Shown: positions 44,082-52,972 of the stretch, in pieces
Numbering within the stretch: the stretch's first letter is position 1
Layout of the letters: the number at the start of each line of letters is the position of its first letter
DNA from: Halodesulfovibrio marinisediminis DSM 17456
GTDB lineage: Bacteria > Desulfobacterota > Desulfovibrionia > Desulfovibrionales > Desulfovibrionaceae
Reading direction: 5' to 3'
Assembly: GCF_900129975.1 (NCBI RefSeq)
Contig: NZ_FSRG01000005.1
Coordinates: 620,001 to 684,000 of the forward strand
Length of the DNA: 64,000 nt
Translations under genes and position numbers: made by a program
Notes under the pieces: generated by a model
The model's database searches: none
What the model saw: only the letters and a program-made list of their open reading frames with translations
What the model was told of the DNA's origin: nothing

Positions 44082-45269
44082 TTACTCTGGACGAATTTCG
44101 TCGTCGGTGAGGTAACAAGCAGGATCCTGTGCCCATTCGTCGCCGTATACAGCTTCTGCACGAGCACGGAAGTTACCGCCACAGATGTTGAGGAAGCGAC
44201 ACTGAGCGCAGCGACCGCCAACATGCTGTTTTTTGTCTTTCATTTTAGCAAGAAGTTCGATGTTCATATCTTCCCAGATTTCGGAGAATGGACGTTCGAG
44301 AACGTTACCGAATACTTTTTCTCTCCAGAATTGGTCAGGGTGAACGCTGCCATCCCAGCTGATACAGCCGATGCCGCGACCGGAGCTGTTGCCTTCGTTG
44401 AACTGAAGCAGTTCAAATACTTCTTTAGCGCGCTCTGGGTCTTCACGCAGCATACGCATCCATACGTATGGACCGTCAGCGTGGTTGTCTACAGTAAGAA
44501 CTTCTTTTGGATGTCCAGCATCATGAAGCTTTCTGGTCTCATCCATGATGAGATCTACAACGTCACGGGTTGCCTGATGGTCGAGGTCTTCTTTGATGAT
44601 TTCAGAACCACGGCCGGAGTACACAAGGTGGTACAGGCAGATACGTGGGATTTCCATATCTTTAAGAAGCTGGAAAACTTTTGGAATTTCAGGAGCATTC
44701 TGCTTGTTGATAGTGAGACGAAGACCAACTTTGAGGCCTTCAGCTTTACAGTTCTCAATACCTTCGAGTGCTTTTTTGAATGCGTTAGGAACGCCGCGGA
44801 ACTTGTTGTGTACTTCTTCCATACCGTCGAGAGAAATACCAACGTAGGAGAGACCAACTTCTTTAAGTTCGCGAGCTTTCTGTTTGGTGATGAGGGTACC
44901 GTTGGTAGAGATAACAGCACGCATACCTTTATCGGTTGCATGTTTAGCAAGCTCTACAAGGTCCTGACGAACAAGTGGTTCACCACCGGAGAACAGCATA
45001 ACAGGTGCGCCGTACTGAGCGAGGTCATCAATGATCTCTTTACCTTTTTCAGTGCCGATAAGATCCTTATGCTTATCAGGATCAATAGCATGAGCGTAAC
45101 AGTGAACGCATTTAAGGTTACAGCGCTGGGTCATATTCCATACGACAACAGGCTTTTTATCTTTAGAAAACTGCAGCAGGTGTGAAGGAAGTTTGCCAGA
45201 GTCCCTGCCGTAGCGCAGTGCGTCGGAAGGTTCAACCTGACCACAGTAAAGTTTTGAAATGCCTATCAT
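44082..45269 (-). CDS. ahbC: Radical SAM 12,18-didecarboxysiroheme deacetylase AhbC
   Basis: A 395-residue radical SAM/SPASM protein that removes the two remaining acetate side chains of 12,18-didecarboxysiroheme, giving Fe-coproporphyrin III. It has the family N-terminus MIGISKLYCG and EPSDALRYGR, the SAM cluster C50-x3-C54-x2-C57 in QRCNLKCVHCYAH, GGEPL, and C-terminal SPASM cysteines (RCAQCRFLNICGGNFRARAE). It is related to NirJ of heme d1 synthesis, but the N-terminus and context favour AhbC. AAGGAG precedes the ATG. It is transcribed towards hemB-ahbD and separated from them by a hairpin. Confidence 0.92.
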   Translation of the reverse strand: MIGISKLYCGQVEPSDALRYGRDSGKLPSHLLQFSKDKKPVVVWNMTQRCNLKCVHCYAHAIDPDKHKDLIGTEKGKEIIDDLAQYGAPVMLFSGGEPLVRQDLVELAKHATDKGMRAVISTNGTLITKQKARELKEVGLSYVGISLDGMEEVHNKFRGVPNAFKKALEGIENCKAEGLKVGLRLTINKQNAPEIPKVFQLLKDMEIPRICLYHLVYSGRGSEIIKEDLDHQATRDVVDLIMDETRKLHDAGHPKEVLTVDNHADGPYVWMRMLREDPERAKEVFELLQFNEGNSSGRGIGCISWDGSVHPDQFWREKVFGNVLERPFSEIWEDMNIELLAKMKDKKQHVGGRCAQCRFLNICGGNFRARAEAVYGDEWAQDPACYLTDDEIRPE

Positions 45270-45667
45270 TGTGACTCCTTATAATATGAAAAGGCGTAAA
45301 GCCGTCTGACCCGATGTGAGGCTCAAGGAGCCCCAAGAGAAAAACAAAAAGGGAATGATTCCCTCAGAAACAACGTATCTAAAAATTTTGCAGGCGCCTT
45401 ACGTACATCTAACGTTCAACGCAGCTTTTCCTTACCAAACTACCTCGCACAGGGCAAAGAATTTCCTGAGTCTTAAATACAATCAAAGTTTTTCGTATAA
45501 TTTGGAACCGCTAAGGTAGGAAAGCAGGTCTTTGCAATCAGTAAAAGATAACGGTATTGGTACGAAGCGTGATGAGAGTTGCGTAATTATTTGTTTCCGC
45601 AGAAGGAATCTGATTGTTAGTAGTAATCAGTATTGATATGTAGTCTTATAACGAATTATAATAAGAT
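45270..45667. other. Divergent intergenic region between ahbC and the YIP1 cluster
   Basis: About 400 bases with the promoters of ahbC (minus) and the membrane-protein genes (plus). It contains a 13-base palindrome GGGAATGATTCCC near 45351 and a small GGCTC/GAGCC hairpin near 45320. I cannot assign promoters securely. The 67-codon open frame at 45316-45519 lacks a ribosome binding site and is not called. Confidence 0.4.
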
Positions 45668-46267
45668 ATGCCAGCACACGTTGTGTCACATCTTTTTTAC
45701 AAAATAATTAATAGATATATGATAGTTAAGCTTTTAGATGTGTATGTGAGACCGACACATTTTTTTGCAACACGGAAAATCAAGCGTCTACGTTATCGTG
45801 GGCTCTTTTTGGCTGTTCTAGTTCTCATGAGCATTCCCTTTGTCAGAATCGGGCTTGGAAATCTTGTCGGGCTTTTTGGTGATGGATATTTTGCTCCTTA
45901 CAGCATCGTGTTTGCGTTTTCATTGTGGCAGACTCCAATGGCTATAATGTGGCAGCAAGTTATGCTTGTGCCGTTTTATGCCTTAGGACTGGTATTCTCG
46001 GCGGCTTTTTTACACTTTTTGCTTTGGATGGCTCGAGGCAAAAATGCATCTTATGCTGCAACAATGATGTGCGTATGCTATGCTGTGCCATGTTTGTATT
46101 TAAGTGTTTTTCCGTATTCGGGAACAATAACCGCTGTAATATATACTTCAATTTTTCTAGCTTACAGTCTCAAAGCAGTTCACCAAACCAAGTGGAGCAG
46201 GGTGTTGCCTGTTATTGCTTTGAATTTTTCAGTGCTTTTTGTCGTGTGCAGGCTACTCTTTTCCTAA
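45668..46267 (+). CDS. YIP1-family multi-spanning membrane protein
   Basis: A 199-residue membrane protein with about five hydrophobic helices. It has the YIP1-family style: a short cytoplasmic start with VRPTHFFATRK, then a helix bundle with SLWQTPMAIMWQQV and a closing HQTKWSRVLPVIALN helix hairpin. Neither the ATG at 45668 nor the one at 45719 has a good ribosome binding site; I give the longer form. It lacks the zinc ribbon found in the two following paralogues. YIP1-family functions in bacteria are poorly known. Confidence 0.78.
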   Translation: MPAHVVSHLFYKIINRYMIVKLLDVYVRPTHFFATRKIKRLRYRGLFLAVLVLMSIPFVRIGLGNLVGLFGDGYFAPYSIVFAFSLWQTPMAIMWQQVMLVPFYALGLVFSAAFLHFLLWMARGKNASYAATMMCVCYAVPCLYLSVFPYSGTITAVIYTSIFLAYSLKAVHQTKWSRVLPVIALNFSVLFVVCRLLFS

Positions 46268-46378
46268 GGCAAGATTTTGTATATGGCATTGATGTAAGTC
46301 ATACCCTTTGATCTTTAGTAGTGCTCCGGCTTTGTTATGTTTGCTGTCGGTTGTCACGTAACAATATAAGGATAGAAT

Positions 46379-47359
46379 ATGGAAATCCGTTGTCCAGAGT
46401 GCGGGTATACGCGTGAAGTAAATCCGGACTTAGTTTCGCCTGATCTTACTGTCGCTACCTGCCCGAAATGCAGTAAAAAATTTCGTTTCCGCCCAGCTGA
46501 AGAAAATGAACCTGATTTTGTTTTAGGTCAGGATGTTGAACAACCGCAGACAGACTCACTATCAGCACAGGATGCAGGTATGGATGAGCTTGAGGAATCA
46601 CGGCGCCCGGTGAAGCCGGAAGATTTGTACCCACCTTCTATGCGTCGGGGAACATCTTCTGAAAAAGATGATTTTTCAGAAGATGAGTTTTGGAATACAA
46701 GCAAACCATCTTCGGAAGAAGATCCGTTACGGATGGTATATTCAGATGGTCAGCCTTTGGATGGCATGCCGAATGACGTTCCATGGGCGGAAGTAAAAGA
46801 GATTGGCTTCTTTCCTGCAATTGCAGCTACAATAAAGGGCGTATTGCTTAAGCCATCCTTATTTTTTGAGATTATGAATAAGGAAGGAAAGTTTTCCATT
46901 CCGTTCAGTTACTTTATTTTGATTTCACTTGCTGCAGTACTTGTTGAAACCATCTGGCAGGGTATTTTTGGTAATCCGCTTATTCCTGCAGAAGCAGTAG
47001 GTCCGATTTCTATTGATGAGCTTTTTTCTATTATGTTCATCAGTCCGCTTATTCTCGTAATGTACTTGTTTTTGACAGGAGCTGTGCTTCACGGAGTATT
47101 AAAGCTGACTGGAGCAGCTACTGGTAAGCTTGGAGTTACGCTTCGAGTGCTCTGTTATGCAGCAACTGCTGACCTTCTTTCTATTGTGCCAGTTGTTGGC
47201 CCGTTAATCGGCGGAGTCTGGAAGTTGGTCATTATTGTTAAAGGACTGAAAAGTGCGCATGACACGACGTATAGTCGTGTGCTGCCCCCTGTGATTATTC
47301 TGGTACTCGTACTTGTGTCCTTTGTGGTATATAGTCTAAAATCGCAAGGGATTATCTAA
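46379..47359 (+). CDS. Zinc-ribbon and YIP1-domain membrane protein
   Basis: A 326-residue protein with three parts: an N-terminal zinc ribbon of the MJ0042 type (C5-x2-C8 ... C28-x2-C31, then KKFRFRPA); a Pro/Glu/Ser-rich acidic linker to about residue 140; and a C-terminal YIP1-like membrane domain of about five helices, starting FFPAIAATIKGVLLKPSLFF and ending with SRVLPPVIILVLVLV. The ribbon should lie in the cytoplasm. The next gene has the same architecture with identical cysteine spacing. Function unknown; no enzymatic motif is visible. Confidence 0.85.
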   Translation: MEIRCPECGYTREVNPDLVSPDLTVATCPKCSKKFRFRPAEENEPDFVLGQDVEQPQTDSLSAQDAGMDELEESRRPVKPEDLYPPSMRRGTSSEKDDFSEDEFWNTSKPSSEEDPLRMVYSDGQPLDGMPNDVPWAEVKEIGFFPAIAATIKGVLLKPSLFFEIMNKEGKFSIPFSYFILISLAAVLVETIWQGIFGNPLIPAEAVGPISIDELFSIMFISPLILVMYLFLTGAVLHGVLKLTGAATGKLGVTLRVLCYAATADLLSIVPVVGPLIGGVWKLVIIVKGLKSAHDTTYSRVLPPVIILVLVLVSFVVYSLKSQGII

Positions 47360-47460
47360 CGTACGGTACAGGTGACTGCAGCCACCCGAGTGTATTGGTT
47401 AGTGTCCGTCTCACTCTGATTGGTAGAGTGGGATATGTCCAATTTTAAGAGGGTTGGTTC

Positions 47461-48873
47461 ATGCTTATAACATGTCCAGAGTGTCAGTTTGCCCGAAACA
47501 TAAATGCAAGCTCAATTCCGGCTAAGGCACAGCTTGCTACGTGTCCGCGCTGTAAAACAAAATTTAGATTCCGCATTTTGCATGACGAAGAACAGCTTCT
47601 TGTAGCCAACGAAGAAGATGTGCCAATGACACAGAGCGTTAAAGAAGAATTAAACACAGTGTCACAGGCTGAAGAGGTTGCGTCAATGAAGAAAGCTTCC
47701 GGCGATGGTCATGAACCTGAAGCAAGCATTGAAGACGACTACATTGAGTCTCAAATGGTTGCGGCTATGCAGGAAGAAATAGAGCAGCTGTTGAAAGAGG
47801 AAGAGGCAGATCAGGCAGAAAATGATCAAGATTCTTCTGAGGCGCTAAGCGCTGATGATATGCAGCAAGGTGCTGCCAAGGATATGACAACAGAAGACGA
47901 TGAAACATTGTCAGCGCCTTCTGTTGATGTGCAGGCAAAAATTGTTGAAGAGTATGCGGAAGCCGCCGATGATGAAGCTGAGCAGCCAAGAGCTTTGATT
48001 AAGCGTTCTGCTTCGGCTCAGGCTTTGCGTGAGCGCGGCGTTGTTTCTATAGATGCCACCACAGAAGCGGAAGAGGAAGCTGTGAGGGCATATGCGCAAG
48101 AACAGGAGTCCAGTGCAGTTGAGACGGCTTCAGCGCATATCGTACCCGAAACAGGAAGTGATACTGATATTTGGGATGCCATTGCCGCCATGGGGGATGA
48201 GCATGAGTGCTCTGAGTCTTTTGCGCCTGGATGCGGCTCACAGGTAAACATTATTCCTTGGGAAGATTCTCGGTTAAGCGTGGTTGGACGAATTTTCAGT
48301 ACGTTCAGCGGGTTGTTTGTGCAGCCGGTTCGTTTTTGGCGCGGAGTAAATGCTAAGCCCCAATTGGTGCTTCCTATGCTCTTTTCGCTGTTTATGTGTT
48401 TTGTTTCTTGTGCGGGGATTGCGTTCGGAGTACAACTTTTGGCTGCCAACTGGACGAGTGTAGCCACTGTGCTGCAATCAATATTGTCTCAGCAGGGACT
48501 TATTCCTGAAACACTGGTGTGGGGTAATGTGGCTCCGGCAATAATGGCAGTCCTTGGCAGTATGTTGCTTGTATTTCCGTTTATACTTGGCGGCGCAACT
48601 ACGATTGGAGCAAGGCTGCTAGGAGGTGATTCTGTTCCATTTAGTACCGGTGTTAAAACAGTGTCCTATAGCAGCGGTGCTTTTTGTTGGTTACTGCTTC
48701 CTGTTGTTGGAGCGATAGTTTCACTTGTGTATCTACCTTTATTATATGTTAGCGGCGTACGTTCTGGTTATAATATGTCATTATTTAAATCGGTTGTACT
48801 GGTAGGTATTGTTCTACTATTGTTTGCAGCGTTAACGCTCGTGGCAGTAGCTGCAGGAGTTACATTTATGTAG
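47461..48873 (+). CDS. Zinc-ribbon and YIP1-domain membrane protein, long linker
   Basis: A 470-residue paralogue of the preceding protein. The zinc ribbon has Cys at 5, 8, 28 and 31, then KTKFRFRIL. The linker is much longer (about 45-275), strongly acidic and rich in Glu, Asp and Ala. The membrane domain begins near VVGRIFSTFSGLFVQPVRFW and has about five helices. The three YIP1 genes are collinear with gaps of 100-110 bases and followed at once by a small helical protein, so they probably form one operon. The ribbon-linker-membrane design suggests an adaptor or sensor at the inner membrane (inference). Confidence 0.85.
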   Translation: MLITCPECQFARNINASSIPAKAQLATCPRCKTKFRFRILHDEEQLLVANEEDVPMTQSVKEELNTVSQAEEVASMKKASGDGHEPEASIEDDYIESQMVAAMQEEIEQLLKEEEADQAENDQDSSEALSADDMQQGAAKDMTTEDDETLSAPSVDVQAKIVEEYAEAADDEAEQPRALIKRSASAQALRERGVVSIDATTEAEEEAVRAYAQEQESSAVETASAHIVPETGSDTDIWDAIAAMGDEHECSESFAPGCGSQVNIIPWEDSRLSVVGRIFSTFSGLFVQPVRFWRGVNAKPQLVLPMLFSLFMCFVSCAGIAFGVQLLAANWTSVATVLQSILSQQGLIPETLVWGNVAPAIMAVLGSMLLVFPFILGGATTIGARLLGGDSVPFSTGVKTVSYSSGAFCWLLLPVVGAIVSLVYLPLLYVSGVRSGYNMSLFKSVVLVGIVLLLFAALTLVAVAAGVTFM

Positions 48874-48890
48874 CATAAGGAGTTGTGGAC

Positions 48891-49226
48891 ATGTTTGCAT
48901 GGCTTGCTAACGCGTTTCGCAGTATTAAAGACAGCATCCGATACAAAGAAAAAGTATCTCCAGAGGCTATTCGAGTACTGGCTTCCGAACTGCGTGAATT
49001 AGCTCAGATGGCAGAAATGTTTGCGAATGAAGAAGCAACCCCTATGGATCGGATTAAACGTATTCAGTCTGAGACTGGGCAGCTTATTGAGTTGACCAGT
49101 AGGGCTGAGTTCCGGAGACTTTCTGTACAGCGCCGGTTGGAGCTGCATGAATCTTTAGTCGACTCAAAACGTCATTTGCTTAATACAATGCAAGCAACTC
49201 CAGTTGCCACGGATGTCATTCAGTAG
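48891..49226 (+). CDS. Small helical protein of unknown function
   Basis: A 111-residue protein that I do not recognise. It is charged and probably all-helical, with no signal peptide, membrane helix or cysteine motif. The AGGAG at 48878-48882 is 8 bases from the ATG at 48891, which I prefer to the GTG at 48885. It begins 17 bases after the zinc-ribbon/YIP1 gene and is followed by a strong terminator, so it is the last gene of that unit. Confidence 0.75.
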   Translation: MFAWLANAFRSIKDSIRYKEKVSPEAIRVLASELRELAQMAEMFANEEATPMDRIKRIQSETGQLIELTSRAEFRRLSVQRRLELHESLVDSKRHLLNTMQATPVATDVIQ

Positions 49227-49252
49227 AAATCCAGCAATAAAATTGAGTAAAT

Positions 49253-49305
49253 TGCCTGATAAGCACTCGGTTAACTTAAGCCGCTTGTTATCAGGCATTT
49301 TTTTT
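49253..49305 (+). terminator. Terminator after the YIP1 cluster
   Basis: TGCCTGATAA and TTATCAGGCA form a 10-bp stem, extended by GCACTCGG and CCGCTTGT with some mismatches, followed by eight Ts. Confidence 0.88.
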
Positions 49306-49365
49306 GCAGGGTTTAAGGGAAGATAAAATTAAATGCCATTTTTCTGACATTGAGTAAGGGCTGTT

Positions 49366-50094
49366 ATGAAACGAATAATATTATGTTGTATGCTGGTAAT
49401 GTGTTGCGCTGGTTTGCTGACAGTTGGTGGATGTGCCAGTCCCGAGGTTCAAACTTCAATCCAACCTGTTCCATCTGGTTTTACTCCGGAGATGCGCTTT
49501 GATGACACCATTGTGTGGGATGAATGGGTTCGTGGTGGTGACTTGAATGTGTCTGTGTTTCCACAAACAAAACCGGATGCAGCACCAACCGCAGTATTTT
49601 TCCCGTTTCTGCCAACTGTCACTTTGCATGATCCGCTTGAAACGGGTACAGCCGTGGCTAAAGGGTTTTGGCAAGAGTGGCTTAGAGATGCACCGTTTTG
49701 TGTGCTTGAGTTCAGAGAGTTGAAAACGTCATATTCTCCTGCTTACGCAATTCGCCTCGCTCGTCAGCGTGGTGCCTTGTTTGCGGTAACCGGTAAGCTG
49801 ACTGATTTTTATGATGGTGGCAGTGTTACAGGGGCACGACTTGGCGTTACTGTTGATATTTACGATACAAGAAATGGTGCCTTGATTTGGTCTATGAATC
49901 AGTTTGCGTACATGGATAAAGATAGGACCCGCGATTTCCTACTGTTTAGAGCAGAAAGCCGACTCCCTTCTGACCCGTTGTGGGTTGTTACAACTGCAAT
50001 TGCTCGTTCCATGAAAAATCCTGTAAAACAGTGGACAGGGCAGTGGGCAGCTGTGCAGGAAGAGAATAATTCAGAAGAGAACGCAGCATTCTAA
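49366..50094 (+). CDS. Putative lipoprotein of unknown function
   Basis: A 242-residue exported lipoprotein. The signal peptide has a Lys-Arg start and a hydrophobic core ending in VGGC, so Cys23 would be lipidated; the next residue is Ala, so outer-membrane sorting is likely. The mature part has a segment GALFAVTGKLTDFYDGG...LGVTVDIYDTRNGALIW that resembles the alpha/beta fold of CsgG, LpoB and FlgT-type envelope lipoproteins, an inference from style only. It has its own position between two terminators, close to fliS (convergent), which makes a flagellar or envelope role conceivable. Confidence 0.75.
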   Translation: MKRIILCCMLVMCCAGLLTVGGCASPEVQTSIQPVPSGFTPEMRFDDTIVWDEWVRGGDLNVSVFPQTKPDAAPTAVFFPFLPTVTLHDPLETGTAVAKGFWQEWLRDAPFCVLEFRELKTSYSPAYAIRLARQRGALFAVTGKLTDFYDGGSVTGARLGVTVDIYDTRNGALIWSMNQFAYMDKDRTRDFLLFRAESRLPSDPLWVVTTAIARSMKNPVKQWTGQWAAVQEENNSEENAAF

Positions 50095-50130
50095 TGTAAG
50101 TACTGACGGAAAAAAATTCCTATTGGACAT

Positions 50131-50165
50131 AAAAAAAGACCACATCATAATGTGGTCTTTTTTTT
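50131..50165. terminator. Bidirectional terminator between the lipoprotein gene and fliS
   Basis: Seven As, AGACCACAT pairing with ATGTGGTCT around a 4-base loop, then seven or more Ts. It serves both convergent genes. Confidence 0.93.
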
Positions 50166-50200
50166 ATGCTTATTTACAAGCAAAGAAAATTGAGTGTGAT

Positions 50201-50728
50201 CTACGCGGAGGTTGCCATTTTTTGGTACATGGCGGCACCAACACGTTTGGCTGGCTGTGCTGCTGGCTTGACAGGCTGCTGGTTGAAGACACCGGAGTTA
50301 GCGTGTGCTGTTGTCTGCTTACTTGGCATGGCTGAATTGTTTTTCATAGCTTCGATTGCTTCAGGAGTATCAATAATCTGAGCGTAGGCGTCACGGATGC
50401 CGTCGATAATTTTGATAACTTCATCAATGCAAGTGGTGTCCATCATCAGGTTAGCTTTCAGTAATCGAGTATTACAGAAGTGGTAAAGCTCGTGAAGGTT
50501 TTTCGCAATTTCACCACCGGCTTCTGCGTTAAGGCTACTATCGAGCTCGTTGATAATATCCATAGCACGGGTGATAAGCATGCCTTTTTTTGCCACGTCT
50601 TTTTCTTCAATGCTGGTTTTGGCTTGATTCAAGAACTTGATGCAGCCTTCGTACAGCATAATCAGCAACTGTCCCTGTGAGGTTGTGGAAACTTGAGTAG
50701 AAAAATAGGCTTGTGCGGCCGTTTTCAT
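50201..50728 (-). CDS. fliS: Flagellar export chaperone FliS
   Basis: A 175-residue FliS, which binds flagellin and prevents early polymerisation before export. The family start AAQAYFSTQVSTTSQGQLLIMLYEG is clear, followed by the four-helix bundle. The C-terminal 50 residues are Pro/Ala/Gln-rich (NQQPVKPAAQPAKRVG) and exceed the usual 125-135 length. I start it at the ATG at 50728 behind GAGGAG. No fliD, fliC or other flagellar gene is in the window, which is unusual for fliS. Confidence 0.9.
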   Translation of the reverse strand: MKTAAQAYFSTQVSTTSQGQLLIMLYEGCIKFLNQAKTSIEEKDVAKKGMLITRAMDIINELDSSLNAEAGGEIAKNLHELYHFCNTRLLKANLMMDTTCIDEVIKIIDGIRDAYAQIIDTPEAIEAMKNNSAMPSKQTTAHANSGVFNQQPVKPAAQPAKRVGAAMYQKMATSA

Positions 50729-51045
50729 TGCGTGCTCCTCATAAACTTCTAACAAACTATTATTGATACTAGAGGGATTGCAGTAAACATACTGCCGAAC
50801 ATTACACGAACAAAGTGTAATGTGAAAGCGGCAAAATTTTCCTGTTTGCAATACGCCTCTATAGATAAAGCAAGGTGAATGCCAAGCTCTGAGGTGGCGT
50901 AACTACTCGTCACCATTCGTGCTTACTAAGTGTATCGGCATTAAATACGATGCCTTTAGAAGAACATCATAAAGATTGTATAAAGAACAGTGGTTAGCCT
51001 TTCAGAGATATATTTTTTTTCTGTTTGGCTATCTGGCGGGTGTAA
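50729..51045. other. Upstream region of fliS with an inverted repeat
   Basis: About 320 bases without a gene. ATTACAC (50801-50807) and GTGTAAT (50815-50821) form a perfect inverted repeat 73 bases before fliS and could be an operator. I searched by eye for a sigma-28 (GCCGATAA) or sigma-54 (TGGCAC-N5-TTGC) promoter and found no good match. Confidence 0.4.
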
Positions 51046-51083
51046 AAAGGAAAAGGGTGAAGTATGGTACTTCACCCTTATGT
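51046..51083 (-). terminator. Terminator after tsaB
   Basis: AAGGGTGAAGTA pairs perfectly with TACTTCACCCTT around a 3-base loop. On the minus strand it is followed by TTTTCCTTTTTA; on the plus strand by seven Ts, so it may work both ways. Confidence 0.85.
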
Positions 51084-51103
51084 TTTTTTGAAGTGATGTG
51101 ATC

Positions 51104-51880
51104 TTATGTTTCCGGAAGGCTGGTGGTCAGTTCTGCAAGTTTTTGACGTGCTTCATCCGGATCGACCCCTTTCATAGAAACAATATAGTCGAGATTTTCT
51201 TCTGCATCACATGGTCGCAGGTAGAGTGGGGCAACTGGAGTATCTCCGTATTCAAGTGTGGCTGCTATATCCAGTAAGACTTCCGGCTTAGGATGTGAGA
51301 ATCGCTCATCAAGAATAACTGCATTCTGAATATTATCTTCAAAAAATTCACGGTTTTTTTGAACGCCCGTGCCAAGTAGTACGGTGTCAGTGTTTCGTGT
51401 GTTAATTGCAGTCGCGAGATCTTCAATTGTTCCGGCTGTTGGCCCCATCAGTGCCTTTGGCAGGCCATTAGAGGAGAATCCTTGAAAGGCTTGATAGTGC
51501 ACCTGACCACGTCTTGCGTGGGTGATAACCCAAACTTCCTTGTCTGTGATTGTACAGGTATCCATTGCAAGCGCAGGAAGGTAGTCGATACCGGCCATCG
51601 GGAAGCCGTGAGTGCGTGCAAGACCGAGTGCTGTTGCAAGCACAAGACGCAGACCGGTGAAGGAACCGGGGCCGCGAACACAGGCAATTCGTCCGATATC
51701 ATTTAAAGACAGTGACATTTTCTCCAGACCGTCCATGAGGGCAGGCAACAACACCTGCATTCCCTGACGTGGAGAAAAGAGTTCTTTAGAAAAAAGCAGT
51801 TGTCCCTGCTCCCCGCAAATTATTTGCAAGCGGGCTTCTGCACTATTAAAAATAAGGGTGTTTTTAGAGTCTGCGGACAT
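51104..51880 (-). CDS. tsaB: tRNA threonylcarbamoyladenosine biosynthesis protein TsaB
   Basis: A 258-residue TsaB, the partner of TsaD and TsaE in making t6A37 in ANN-decoding tRNAs. The family signature CVRGPGSFTGLRLVLATALGLA is at about residues 67-88, within an ASKHA-like fold that lacks catalytic metal residues. It overlaps rseP by 17 bases in another frame, so it is translationally coupled, and is the last gene of the cluster before the terminator. Confidence 0.93.
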   Translation of the reverse strand: MSADSKNTLIFNSAEARLQIICGEQGQLLFSKELFSPRQGMQVLLPALMDGLEKMSLSLNDIGRIACVRGPGSFTGLRLVLATALGLARTHGFPMAGIDYLPALAMDTCTITDKEVWVITHARRGQVHYQAFQGFSSNGLPKALMGPTAGTIEDLATAINTRNTDTVLLGTGVQKNREFFEDNIQNAVILDERFSHPKPEVLLDIAATLEYGDTPVAPLYLRPCDAEENLDYIVSMKGVDPDEARQKLAELTTSLPET

Positions 51881-52937
51881 CGTTAAATGTGGCCCATACC
51901 ATGAGAGTTAACAGTAAGAAAATTCCGACGCGGATAGAGTAGTCCATTACTTTGGCAGGAACTGGTTTACCCACGATCATTTCATATACAAGCATTACGA
52001 TGTGACCGCCATCCAATACTGGAATCGGAAGGAGGTTAAGCACACCAAGGTTGATGCTGATGAGTGCCGCAAGAGCAAGAACAGCAACAAGTCCCTGTTC
52101 TGCCTGCTTGCTTACAAGTTGAGCAATCATAATCGGCCCGCCGACAGTTTCAGCAGGTACAACGCGCTCAATAAGTTTTACAAAGCCTTGAACGGTGAGC
52201 ACGGTCATTGACCATGTTTTTTCAAAAGCTGCTGAAGCAGAACTGAAGAATCCGAGATCAATCTGCTCTGTTTTTCCCGAAGCCAGAATGCCGATGAGGT
52301 ACGATTGCTCCTCTTCTCCGAAAATGCTTTTACGGGAAAGCAGGGAAGGAGTGATGTCAAAAGTCAGGGTATTACCATCGCGGGAAATGACCATTTGAAG
52401 TTCTTTCCCCTCGCTTTTAGCGACGGATATGTAAACATCTTCCCAGGATGTAATATTGTTTCCGCTAATAGATTTTATGGAGTCCCCCTGTTTCAGGCCG
52501 GCAACAGCCGCAGGACTATCTGGACGAACGCTGCCTATTTCAGGAATGAGTTGGGGTTGTCCGTTAGCGATGAAGAGTGCCCAGTAAATAAAAAATGAGA
52601 GCAGCAAGTTGGCAATAGGACCAGCAGCAACGATACACAACCGCTGCCATGGCTTACGCTTTATAAAGCTGTCTGCTTCAGAAAATTCTATATTCTCCGG
52701 AGAGTTGATATCATCGTCAGGGTTCTCCCCAACCATGGATACGTATCCACCAAGAGGTACTGCGGAGAGTCTGTACTCAGTTCGACCACGCTTGAACTTG
52801 TATATTGCTGGGCCGAATCCAAGAGAGAAGGTGCGGATGCCCACACCAAAAGCACGGGCTACGCTGAAGTGCCCGAGCTCATGGAAGAAAATAAGCCCGC
52901 CTAGAACAAGAATGATTGCAATTGCACTGCTTAGCAT
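51864..52937 (-). CDS. rseP: RIP zinc metalloprotease RseP
   Basis: A 357-residue intramembrane site-2 protease. Zinc ligands are in HELGH (residues 19-23) and the second motif NLLPIPVLDGGH near 300. One PDZ domain lies in the middle (RPDSPAAVAGLKQGDSI). Four membrane segments. In the best-studied case it cleaves anti-sigma factor RseA to release sigma-E; in Desulfovibrio its target is not established. The gene is in the conserved dxr-rseP-tsaB order. Confidence 0.95.
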   Translation of the reverse strand: MLSSAIAIILVLGGLIFFHELGHFSVARAFGVGIRTFSLGFGPAIYKFKRGRTEYRLSAVPLGGYVSMVGENPDDDINSPENIEFSEADSFIKRKPWQRLCIVAAGPIANLLLSFFIYWALFIANGQPQLIPEIGSVRPDSPAAVAGLKQGDSIKSISGNNITSWEDVYISVAKSEGKELQMVISRDGNTLTFDITPSLLSRKSIFGEEEQSYLIGILASGKTEQIDLGFFSSASAAFEKTWSMTVLTVQGFVKLIERVVPAETVGGPIMIAQLVSKQAEQGLVAVLALAALISINLGVLNLLPIPVLDGGHIVMLVYEMIVGKPVPAKVMDYSIRVGIFLLLTLMVWATFNDVRRL

Positions 52938-52972
52938 ACTGCTTAGATACTCCGTGGGTTAAGTCGTGCCGG

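Noticed and set aside
45316-45519. 67-codon open frame upstream of the YIP1 cluster
   Set aside because: No ribosome binding site or protein-like composition.
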